A stretch of DNA of 64,000 nt from Ceratopteris richardii. Taxonomy: Eukaryota; Streptophyta; Polypodiopsida; Polypodiales; Pteridaceae. The stretch spans positions 91,643,925 to 91,707,924 of the forward strand of contig CM035417.1 of assembly GCA_020310875.1 (NCBI GenBank), written 5' to 3'. The translations under genes and the position numbers were made by a program. Under the pieces are notes generated by a model. The model was not told the DNA's origin, made no database searches, and worked only from the letters and a program-made list of their open reading frames with translations. This document shows, one piece after another, positions 20,685 through 28,957 of this stretch (the stretch's first letter is position 1; every line of letters starts with the position of its first letter).

Positions 20685-23459
20685 TCATGGGCTGATGGGT
20701 GCCCTAGGTGTGCTCTCAATAGCTGCTTCCAGGTTCTCTTGATTTTGTACTTGCAGGCGTCGATTCTCTTCCTGAGCGGCCGCAAGATGTCGCTTGAGTA
20801 GGGCCATATTTCGCTGAAGCTTTGAATTGCGTTCCAGCTGTGTCCGTAGGTGACCTTCTACCACCTGTATCACTTCCTGATCTGTGTTCTGTAACTGTAC
20901 CTCCAATATGCCATGAGCCTCTTGGAGAGTTTGGAACTGTGTGTGGAGGCGAGCATTTTCCTCCTCTAGTGCAGCAAGGCGGTGTTGTAGTGTCTTTGAG
21001 TGCTCGTGCAGGCGTTCATTCTGTTGCTGGAGCTGATTGTAATCTGTCCTTAAGTTTGATATACAAGCTAGCATGGTGTCCAATGCATTTCCTATAGATG
21101 AGTGGGTGGTGTTTACAGTGGAAGATGCATGGGAAGGGAATTGGGGAAGGGGAAGAGTGAATGATGTGTCTATTGAAGTCGTGTGTGTGGGTGAAATTGG
21201 TGGAGGGGGAATGGGAGGAGGTGGAATCGTGGGGGGAGGTGCCGTGGGTGGTGAAATGTCCATACTTTCAGGAGTGGGTGCGAGGGTGGGGTCTGCCATA
21301 TACATTGGAATGGTAGGTGGTGTGTGTGTGAAAGTGGTGAATAGATGAGAAGTGGGGTGGGGAGCTGAAAAGAAAGGAAATGGTTGAGACCTAGGTTGAA
21401 AAGTTCTAGCGAGGAGGTTATGGAGGGATTGTAGAAATGGAGAGATGGAGGTCGGGGGTTGAGGTCGTAGATTTGAGGAGGGCATGAAGGGTTTCGTGGT
21501 AGCAGGAAAACCCATGAATGTGGATCTAGGGTCAGGATGACCTATGGCTGAGGGCATGGGGGATGGTTGTCCTAGGGCAGGCTGTATGAGCGGTTCGGTG
21601 GATTGTGTAGTGATGGGGGTTGCTTCATAGATTGGGTTATCAGAGGTAGAGAATAGGGTTGAACTAGAGATGGGAGTACGGAAGATGAAGGTTGGTTCGG
21701 TGGGTTGAGTGGTCGAGGTGATTTCCACTGTTTCTGCTCTAGGAGGCGATGGTGGGGATGTGGGTGGTAGTGGCTCGGTGGATTCCTCATGGGTGACTGG
21801 GTGCTCTTGGCTAGCCGTTTCGGTTGCTTGGGCGGTTGTCCTGATGGGTTCAGATGTAATAGTTGGCTCTTCTGCAGTTGTAATGGGAATCTGGATATTC
21901 TTACCTGAGCGTGGTCGTGTCTGGAACCTTCGTGGATCATATTGAACTGGAGACCTCCTAATGGCAGTGCGCACTGCTTCCACTACCCCATATGTTTCTG
22001 CCATCAATAAGAGACCTTCCCTATATTCTGAGTCAACTCCTGCTTCTTCCAACAGCTGAGTCATGAGTACTCTACTGCTCTGTTCGGTGAGCAGTTGTTG
22101 CGATCGAACTCTTTCCATAATTTGATACAGCCTTCGGAGTTCTGCTGTATAGGCTGGGGCTTCAGTGGTCTCCTCTTCATAAGCTCCTTCTTTTTCTAGG
22201 TGTCCTTGTTGTTGACCTTGCTGAGCGTCACTCCAATGTACATGTCGACCGTCTGTAGATTTTCTTCTTCTTCGTGAAGATGTGCCTTGTTCCTCTGTAT
22301 CTGAATAAAACTCCACATCAGAGAATTGTGTACTTTGTAAGAATGCTTCGAAGTCCTGGGGGTCCATTCCTTCAGCATCTCCAGTTGCAGATCCCGACCT
22401 GGGTATCCTAATGGTAAAGGGAGGTACTGTGGTCTCCCTTCGTGGCGATACCTCCGGAGTAGTCAGAACTTCCCTTGTCTGGACACAAGGGATCGCACCC
22501 CTCATGCGTTTGGATTGATGTGTGGACGCCTTGAGCTTCTTAAACATTTGTAATTGTGCCCAAGTTAAGGCACGTTCAATGGGAACATCGTATGCTAGGC
22601 ACCGGTAAATAATGCGTGTGATTGCACAGCAACCGTTCACCACTAATTTCCTAGAAGACCTTTTATTTGCTTCATACAATTGATCTATAATCCATACCGG
22701 TAGCTTAATTGGTAGTGCACCTGCTTCCGCTAAGTAGAGAGCGAACCAGATTCTCTTGTGTGGTTGTGTGAAGCGGTCTTGGCCGGGGAAAGCAAAATGT
22801 TGCATGCACATACGGAGAGGGATGGACACGTTTGGTGTGAGTGCTGCCATGTCTTTAAGCTTCAATAGTTTCCTATCCTTCATGTTAGTAGGAACGAGAG
22901 CATCCTTTTCAGAGGGTACATGTGTGCCGTGCATATTCAAAGCGTCGCTCACCAACTCCACAGTAAGTTCAAACCTCTTCAACTCGTTGTTGCCCAGCAA
23001 GGAAGGAAGAACAAATGATCCGGGTTTGTCCTTTTCTTCATTAGCTTGTAATGTGGAGACCAAATAGTAGCATTGGAGGAGATCTGGTTTAGGTAGTGGT
23101 GCTTCAAAGTATTCTGCTAGCCCTGCATGTTGCCATATAGTCTGGAGATCCTCGGTGTTCTGTAAAGTCTCGAACTCCTTGGAGAAAAATTGGAATCGAA
23201 CCCATGATCGGTCATACTCGCACTTAGACTCCCATATATACTTGGCCTCTCCTAATGGACCTGGCATGCCATTGAACCAGTGAGAATTGGCATGGACTCT
23301 TTCTGTGATCCCTGTGGGTGGATCCGGTACCGGGATTTGCTGCAGGTGTTGCAGTTCCACAGGTCGTTCAGTTGGTGGCACATCCACGGGTAGACTATCC
23401 ACATCGATTCCTGCAGTAAGTATTCCTACTTGTGAGCTCAGACTTGTCGCTTCTGCCAT
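20685..23459 (-). CDS. ORF-X, proximal part: extra 3' ORF in envelope position (GA-3)
   Basis: From the ATG at 23459 (MAEATSLSSQVG) it runs about 924 codons to a TGA, and the frame then continues to 19242, for about 1,405 codons in all. Residues about 60-350 look folded: YDRSWVRFQFFSKEFETLQ, FELTVELVSDALNMHG and HKRIWFALYLAEAGALPIKL. The general shape resembles the 'putative plant transposon protein' domain, a low-confidence likeness. Residues about 540-780 are Pro/Ser/Thr-rich. Residues about 790-915 form a predicted coiled coil (LQQQNERLHEHSKTLQHRL). There is no signal peptide, transmembrane segment, knuckle or nuclease motif that I can see. The position is that of the Athila env-like ORF. 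A splice-acceptor-like site lies just upstream. Confidence 0.82.
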   Translation of the reverse strand: MAEATSLSSQVGILTAGIDVDSLPVDVPPTERPVELQHLQQIPVPDPPTGITERVHANSHWFNGMPGPLGEAKYIWESKCEYDRSWVRFQFFSKEFETLQNTEDLQTIWQHAGLAEYFEAPLPKPDLLQCYYLVSTLQANEEKDKPGSFVLPSLLGNNELKRFELTVELVSDALNMHGTHVPSEKDALVPTNMKDRKLLKLKDMAALTPNVSIPLRMCMQHFAFPGQDRFTQPHKRIWFALYLAEAGALPIKLPVWIIDQLYEANKRSSRKLVVNGCCAITRIIYRCLAYDVPIERALTWAQLQMFKKLKASTHQSKRMRGAIPCVQTREVLTTPEVSPRRETTVPPFTIRIPRSGSATGDAEGMDPQDFEAFLQSTQFSDVEFYSDTEEQGTSSRRRRKSTDGRHVHWSDAQQGQQQGHLEKEGAYEEETTEAPAYTAELRRLYQIMERVRSQQLLTEQSSRVLMTQLLEEAGVDSEYREGLLLMAETYGVVEAVRTAIRRSPVQYDPRRFQTRPRSGKNIQIPITTAEEPTITSEPIRTTAQATETASQEHPVTHEESTEPLPPTSPPSPPRAETVEITSTTQPTEPTFIFRTPISSSTLFSTSDNPIYEATPITTQSTEPLIQPALGQPSPMPSAIGHPDPRSTFMGFPATTKPFMPSSNLRPQPPTSISPFLQSLHNLLARTFQPRSQPFPFFSAPHPTSHLFTTFTHTPPTIPMYMADPTLAPTPESMDISPPTAPPPTIPPPPIPPPPISPTHTTSIDTSFTLPLPQFPSHASSTVNTTHSSIGNALDTMLACISNLRTDYNQLQQQNERLHEHSKTLQHRLAALEEENARLHTQFQTLQEAHGILEVQLQNTDQEVIQVVEGHLRTQLERNSKLQRNMALLKRHLAAAQEENRRLQVQNQENLEAAIESTPRAPISP

Positions 23460-23480
23460 GTCACTTCTTGCCTTCTGATT

Positions 23481-23494
23481 CTGTGAGAATATAG
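23481..23494 (-). promoter_or_regulatory. Possible 3' splice acceptor ahead of ORF-X
   Basis: The minus strand reads CTATATTCTCACAG preceded by a T-rich tract (ATATATTTCTATATTCTCACAG within 23481-23502), ending 21 bases before the ORF-X ATG. It fits a plant acceptor and could allow a spliced subgenomic mRNA from a donor in the leader. The site is seen; splicing is inferred. Confidence 0.4.
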
Positions 23495-23783
23495 AAATAT
23501 ATGTTAATATTGTAAGGGACAAGTTAAAATCATTTTTTTGTCCCCATTACAACATTATCATGAGGTTCGGGAGAGATTAGTAGGTTAATAAGTGCTCGGT
23601 GCTTGTGTGTGTAGTTAGGAATTGGTTGGACCTAAGAGTTAAGTGGAATGATGTAGTATGAGCGTGACGTAGTTAGTAGGTGGTCATGGATTTACCACTG
23701 GGGTCTGGGGGTTTATTACAAGTTTTAGGTTTCCAAATACAGTGGATGGCTTTGGGTCTTGGTTTTGTGGAGATTCGGGAGGG
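23495..23783 (-). other. Spacer between GA-3 pol and ORF-X
   Basis: About 290 bases without an open frame of interest on the minus strand. It would hold the polypyrimidine tract of the proposed ORF-X acceptor. Confidence 0.5.
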
Positions 23784-26700
23784 TTACATGAGTAATTCTA
23801 CTGGAAGTTGTTGTGCCATTGGAACCCATTTATGAGTGAGTCTGTGCGTGCTTCTAGGTGGTAGTGAGTTCAAGTGTATCAGAAAAGAGTGGGTGGCGGC
23901 TGCTTGAGCGAGTGAACCCTGTCGTGTATGATGTGAATTGTGTGGGGCTAGTTGAGCCCGCAAGTAAGCCTTAGGCACCCAAATTTGTCTTGATTGTGGG
24001 TCAGCCTTCATCGACTTCTTAGGTACCCAAATGGATTTCACTTTCTCAATAGAGGTTTTAGGAGTCCTCTTATTAGCATCAAGTCGTTGATTACTAATAG
24101 GAAGTTGAGACCGGTGTTGCAGCTTAGTTACGGCCGGCAGCTCGTCTTTTCGCACCCACATTTGTTTCATCGGCTGAGTTGTTCTGCTTGGCGCGTTCGT
24201 TTGGTCTCTCGCCCGGAGAGTCTTCAGTGATTGATCCGCCCTTAGTTGCTGCCTCCTTCTGGCCTTTGGAAAAGAAGGGAGTTCCCTTGTGGTTCTGACT
24301 CCTTTTTTGAGATCTTCATTCTTCTGCATCACATAGCCTTGGACAAGAACAGCATGATCAACTTCATGTGCACCCCTGGAGGGACCAGGAGTCGGTGTCT
24401 TTTCTAGTTCCTTGAGTGCTCCATTATTTAACTCAATTGTAATTCTAGTTTGATTCACCCATACCTGAAGAAGTCCACTTCTTAGGTTTAAGTTGACTGC
24501 TTGGTCATAGATCCAGTCTTGACCCAAGACAAGAGGTTCAGTGAGATCCTCATCTTGACACACTAGTACTTTAACTGTCATTGCCTCATCATGAATATAG
24601 AGGGGAAGTTCCACCTCGCCTATGCAAGGGGTTTCCACGCCTCCCAATCCTATGAGATATGCTTCCACAGGATTGACAGTTAATTGCAACTCTTGACAGT
24701 AAGACAATTTAACAGCACTAGTGGCTGCACCTGAGTCAATCAAGGCTCTTACAGTCCTTGCACTCTTTCCTTGTCCTATATCTAAGGTCATGAAAGGACG
24801 TCGATCAGTTATCCTATGTGAGATAACATCTGAAACTTCACACATAGCCACGTCATATCCTTGATCTGCATACGCATCTTGCCTAGGGTGCTCTCTACCT
24901 TGTCTTCTTAATTTCATTCTTCGGATGCGCTCTAGGGCTTCTGCTTGAGCTTCTTCTCGAATTCGCTTTTCTTCCTCTTTGCGTTTCTTAGCAGTATTGA
25001 GTCGACTTAGCATTTCCTCCGTGAGGGGTTCCTGATACAACTTGATTCTGCATCCGCTAATATAGTTTGGGAGAACCTCACCCTCTAAAGTGGCTAGTTG
25101 TACTGCTCCACTCGTGGAGATCCTATTGATGATCATAGGTCCGTAGCCTCGTTTTTCTAGCTTCCTTGCGTGTTGTTTCAATGTGTAGACTAAAACTAGA
25201 TCTCCTGCTTTCAAGCCCTTATCCTTCACATGGGCATCAAAGTATGCTTTTTGTCTCTTCTTAGCTGCATATATCCCTGCAGCTGCTCTCAGTATTATTT
25301 CCCCTAATCGTTCAAGGTCAAAAAGTCTAGAGGAGAGTTCATGACCCGTCCATTCATGCTCTTGTGCCACTTTCAATGTAGGTATCAAAAAGTCTAGCGG
25401 TAGCATAGCATTTTGACCAAACACCATTTGAAAGGGCGTGGCTTGGAGTACCGTTTTGTAGGCAACTCGGTATGCCCAAACAGCATGGTGTAGCTGTTTG
25501 TCCCAATCAGAGCTTTTATTGTTCACTAATTTCGTCAATACATTGCATAAGATCTTGTTGGTGCTCTCAGCCTGGCCATTTGCTTGAGGGTGATAGGGGG
25601 CAGACTTCTTATGTATTACCAAGAATTCTTGGAGCAGATTTTCAATCACTTCATTCAAGAAGTGAGTGCCTCTATCACTAACTAGCTCTATAGGTAGCCC
25701 GTATCTTGTGAATACATTTTCAAACAAGAATTTAGCAGTTGTCTGAGCATCGTTCTTTGTCGTAGCTTTTACCTCTACCCACTTTGTTAGATAGTCTGTC
25801 GCAACAATGATATATTCTGCATGGGAACCCTTAGCTGGGGGATTAATAGGACCTACGAAGTCTATTCCCCACTTAGAGAATGCACGTCCACCCATCATAG
25901 GTTTTAGTGGCATCTCATCTTTACGTATAGGATACTGAGTTCTCTGACAGACATCACATCGTTTCACATAGGCATGGGCGTCCATGTGAAGGGTCGGCCA
26001 CCAGAAGCCCGCAAATAGTATTGCCTTGATCACCCAATCTGGTCCAAAGTGTCCTCCTGCTACACCTCGGTGAGCAGTGTCCAAGATCTTGAGATACTCA
26101 CTCTCATGGACACATAGTCTCAGGTAACCGTCTTTACCACGCTTGTATAGATTATCACCAATGAGTGAATAATCCCGGGCTTCTTGTTCTAAACTCTTTT
26201 GCCTAGCCAGAGTCATGTCTGGAGGGAATGTTCTCGTCCTTAAGAAGGATACTAGAGGTTCACTCCAATCTGGCACTATGGACACTTGATAAAGAGTGGC
26301 ATGCTCCACTGGTGGTTTAGTGCAACAGATTGGGCATTCCTTGCACAACCTTTGGACATCAGCTTCCATAGTTGGCCAATGTACTCCGAGTCTCCTTAGT
26401 GTCTGTAAGGTTCGTTGCTTTGAGTAGTGTTGCTCTAATGCACCTACATGTGCTAATTGCAACCACTTCGCATACTCGTCCTCTTCTACACAACAAGCCA
26501 AGATCCCTTGATCTGTGTGCTTGTACATACTTCCTGCCATGATGTGATACTTTTGGGCTTTTACTACCTCTCTATCTTGTGTGGCTATTACTGGGTGGTT
26601 AGGTCCGTACGTCAACACTGGCACTAATGGCTTAGCCCACTGCGGTACCACTTCCAAGTTAAACAAGTAAGCATCAGGAAGGTCATCTGATACTCCTTGT

Positions 26701-28829
26701 GGGGCTTCTCCGGAGGTGAGCCTAGAAAGATGATCAGCTCTCAAATGAGTCCTACCTTTCCTCACCACAACCTCGAAATCATATTCCATTAGTAAGAGAA
26801 ACCATCTTACTAATCTTCCTGTATTGCATGGCTTGTTCACGAGATATAACAATGCTTGGTGATCAGTAAAAAATTTAAACTTATTTGCCAGCAAATAGTG
26901 TCTAAATTTCTTGACTGCATATACCATGCCTAAGCCTTCTCTTTCTGTAGTGGTATAATTTCGTTCAGCCGCATTCAATTGTCTACTGGCATAGGCAATT
27001 GGAAGATCCATATTACCTTCACCCGTAGGTTGTGCGAGTACACATCCAATAGCATAATTGGATGCATCCACGTGAACATGGAAAGGCTTATTCCAATCTG
27101 GTGTGGTTAAGATTGGTGCTGAACATAATCGCCGTTTAAGCTCCTGGAAGGAGTTCTCGCATTCGTCAGTCCACTCAAAGTTGGTCAAAAGTCCATACAG
27201 AGGCTTTGCTATGATGGCATACATGTGTATGAACCGACGGTAGTAACCACAATGTCCCATGAAAGCTTGTACTTCCTTGACATTCCTTGGCCTAGGTAGC
27301 TCTGCTATAGCTCTCACTTTCTCTTCGTCAGTAGATATACCATTCTTTGACACTATGTGTCCTAGAATCTTGCCTTGCCTGACCATAAAAACGCACTTTT
27401 TTGGGTTCAGGCAGACTTGATATTCTCTACATTTGTCAAAGATTTGTCTGAGTTCAGGAATATGGGTTTTTCTAATGTTGGAATGAGCACAAAGATCATC
27501 AACATAGACTTCTAAGTTCTTTCTCAAGAACTCCTTAAATACATGGCACATCAGCCTTTGGAAGGTTGCGGGAGCATTGGTCAGCCCGAATGGCATTACC
27601 CTAAAAGCAAATATGCCCCACTCTGTGGCAAAAGCCATTTTATGCTGATCTTCTGGTGCAATGGCCACTTGATTGTAGCCAGAGAACCCATCTAGGAAGC
27701 TGTACACTTCCTTGCCTGCCACCCTTTCTAATAGATGCTCAGTGATAGGAAGCGGATAGTTATCTCTGATCGTGGCTGCGTTAACCTTCTTCAAGTTAAT
27801 GCATACCCGCAATTTGCCGTTCTTCTTGGGCACCACTACAATGGGGGATACCCATTCAGTGTGCTCAATTTCATAGATAAATCCAGCTTCAACCAGTCTA
27901 TCTATCTCCTCTTTGATCTTAGCCGCATAATTATCGTTATACGTATATGGCTTTTGCTTAGAGGGCTTGGCATCTAAGATCATGGGGATAGTGTGTGAAC
28001 ATATGTCAGGATCTACACCCTTCAAATCCTTGTAACTCCAAGCGAATACATCTCTGTATTCTCTTAGCAAGGCTATTAGCTCTTGTTCTTCCTCTTCTGT
28101 CAGGTCATGGCCTATGTACGTGCATCTCTCCTCTCCTTCCTCTAGGGCCACAACTATTTTCTTGGTGGTTTCTTTGTTATCATAGGCCTCTCCTGATTGT
28201 GCCTCTCGCTTAGGCATTCTGATCATGACTCTTCTGTCATCTATCTCATATTTCTTAAAATTTTCCGGGACCTCAAACAAAGACTCTTCCTCTTCTTGTG
28301 TGACTTCTCTCTTCTTTCGTTTCTTTCCTTCTCCCTTCAGGGTCACATGTGTGGCTAATCTTACATCACTTGTAAGCTCTCCGTACCTCTGGGGTTGAAA
28401 TTCTACTTCATGGAAGTATTCTTCATCTGATGCAAAAGGTGGGTCCATGATGATTGACTCTAGATCGGAGTCACTCGCATCCTCAAATACATCAGGGTTA
28501 GGTTCGCATTCTTCTAGAACTGCCTCTCCCATGATTGGCTCTATGGAGAAGACTGAAATGTCATAGCCATCCTCATCACAGTGAGGCGTCCATTGTTCCT
28601 CATTGATGGCTACATCCATTGTTGCTAGGATTTCTGCCCAGCCGTGGGGTTCGAATTCTTCGTCAGGAAATACTACTGGTGCATAGGCTGGGTCTTGAAT
28701 GGGTCTATGTGTTTCGTTTGCACCTATATCTCTGGCCTTCTCTCTCTTCTCTTCTTCCACTGCTACTTTGCACATCCATAAGTGGGTGTCTTCATGCATC
28801 CATGAGGATCCTGATCCTATGGAATGCAC
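23784..28829 (-). CDS. GA-3 pol: RT, RNase H, integrase, second retropepsin, WVPK tail
   Basis: An open frame of 1,681 codons with no true start codon (its first codon is GTG), so it is the downstream part of a polyprotein. Domains by approximate residue: conserved spacer EFEPHGWAEILATMD (59-72); RT with LVEAGFIYEIEH, FLDGFSGYNQVAIAPED and EVYVDDLCAH (catalytic YVDD about 441); RNase H with HVHVDASNYAIGCV (583) and FTDHQALLYLV (650); integrase zinc domain to CDVCQRTQ (958), core GIDFVGP (988), VSDRGTHFLNE (1050), GQAESTNKI (1086), then a GPY/F-like YGPMIINRIS. A second aspartic-protease-like domain follows: RTVRALIDSGAATSAVKLS (1361), IGLGGVETP, LVLGQDWIYD (1436). The tail repeats MKQMWVRKD, SIWVPKKS and RQIWVPKA. 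All catalytic residues seen are intact. Confidence 0.95.
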   Translation of the reverse strand: MHSIGSGSSWMHEDTHLWMCKVAVEEEKREKARDIGANETHRPIQDPAYAPVVFPDEEFEPHGWAEILATMDVAINEEQWTPHCDEDGYDISVFSIEPIMGEAVLEECEPNPDVFEDASDSDLESIIMDPPFASDEEYFHEVEFQPQRYGELTSDVRLATHVTLKGEGKKRKKREVTQEEEESLFEVPENFKKYEIDDRRVMIRMPKREAQSGEAYDNKETTKKIVVALEEGEERCTYIGHDLTEEEEQELIALLREYRDVFAWSYKDLKGVDPDICSHTIPMILDAKPSKQKPYTYNDNYAAKIKEEIDRLVEAGFIYEIEHTEWVSPIVVVPKKNGKLRVCINLKKVNAATIRDNYPLPITEHLLERVAGKEVYSFLDGFSGYNQVAIAPEDQHKMAFATEWGIFAFRVMPFGLTNAPATFQRLMCHVFKEFLRKNLEVYVDDLCAHSNIRKTHIPELRQIFDKCREYQVCLNPKKCVFMVRQGKILGHIVSKNGISTDEEKVRAIAELPRPRNVKEVQAFMGHCGYYRRFIHMYAIIAKPLYGLLTNFEWTDECENSFQELKRRLCSAPILTTPDWNKPFHVHVDASNYAIGCVLAQPTGEGNMDLPIAYASRQLNAAERNYTTTEREGLGMVYAVKKFRHYLLANKFKFFTDHQALLYLVNKPCNTGRLVRWFLLLMEYDFEVVVRKGRTHLRADHLSRLTSGEAPQGVSDDLPDAYLFNLEVVPQWAKPLVPVLTYGPNHPVIATQDREVVKAQKYHIMAGSMYKHTDQGILACCVEEDEYAKWLQLAHVGALEQHYSKQRTLQTLRRLGVHWPTMEADVQRLCKECPICCTKPPVEHATLYQVSIVPDWSEPLVSFLRTRTFPPDMTLARQKSLEQEARDYSLIGDNLYKRGKDGYLRLCVHESEYLKILDTAHRGVAGGHFGPDWVIKAILFAGFWWPTLHMDAHAYVKRCDVCQRTQYPIRKDEMPLKPMMGGRAFSKWGIDFVGPINPPAKGSHAEYIIVATDYLTKWVEVKATTKNDAQTTAKFLFENVFTRYGLPIELVSDRGTHFLNEVIENLLQEFLVIHKKSAPYHPQANGQAESTNKILCNVLTKLVNNKSSDWDKQLHHAVWAYRVAYKTVLQATPFQMVFGQNAMLPLDFLIPTLKVAQEHEWTGHELSSRLFDLERLGEIILRAAAGIYAAKKRQKAYFDAHVKDKGLKAGDLVLVYTLKQHARKLEKRGYGPMIINRISTSGAVQLATLEGEVLPNYISGCRIKLYQEPLTEEMLSRLNTAKKRKEEEKRIREEAQAEALERIRRMKLRRQGREHPRQDAYADQGYDVAMCEVSDVISHRITDRRPFMTLDIGQGKSARTVRALIDSGAATSAVKLSYCQELQLTVNPVEAYLIGLGGVETPCIGEVELPLYIHDEAMTVKVLVCQDEDLTEPLVLGQDWIYDQAVNLNLRSGLLQVWVNQTRITIELNNGALKELEKTPTPGPSRGAHEVDHAVLVQGYVMQKNEDLKKGVRTTRELPSFPKARRRQQLRADQSLKTLRARDQTNAPSRTTQPMKQMWVRKDELPAVTKLQHRSQLPISNQRLDANKRTPKTSIEKVKSIWVPKKSMKADPQSRQIWVPKAYLRAQLAPHNSHHTRQGSLAQAAATHSFLIHLNSLPPRSTHRLTHKWVPMAQQLPVELLM
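24420..24860 (-). other. Second retropepsin-like domain (PR2) within GA-3 pol
   Basis: A stretch of roughly 130 residues after integrase with an aspartic protease layout: substrate-side strand FMTLDIGQGKSARTV, active loop ALIDSGAATSAV, a flap-like GLGG, the strand pair VELPLYIHD and VKVLVCQDEDL, and LVLGQDWIYDQAVNL. The usual gypsy protease also exists upstream in the same element (AILDSGAGVVIATTSL at about 29220), so the element has two. Homologous PR2 domains with DSG kept are at 3641-4075, 35799-36130 and 48603-48960. Confidence 0.8.
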
Positions 28830-28957
28830 AGATTCGTATCATCCTTGGCTCTATGGATGGGATTCCATTGGATAGGGGGAACATCTCTATGAGAGTAATC
28901 CTTGAGATTGACTTTGGTTGTAACACCTAAGTGCTGCAGGTACAAAGAATTGGTTCC
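28830..28957 (-). other. Frame change between GA-3 protease and pol frames
   Basis: After the TGA that ends the protease frame, the sequence still reads LQHLGVTTKVNLK and DVPPIQWNPIHRAKDD, conserved in the plus-strand copy at 13150-13260. It then changes frame before SVHSIGSGSSW. So a stop and a frame change separate protease from RT here. These look like mutations when compared with the other copies, though a recoding signal cannot be excluded. Confidence 0.6.

Noticed and set aside
20291-22000. Plus-strand frames opposite ORF-X (for example 20822-21348, Gly/Val-rich)
   Set aside because: They mirror the Pro/Ser/Thr-rich part of ORF-X; no domain and no relatives elsewhere in the window.
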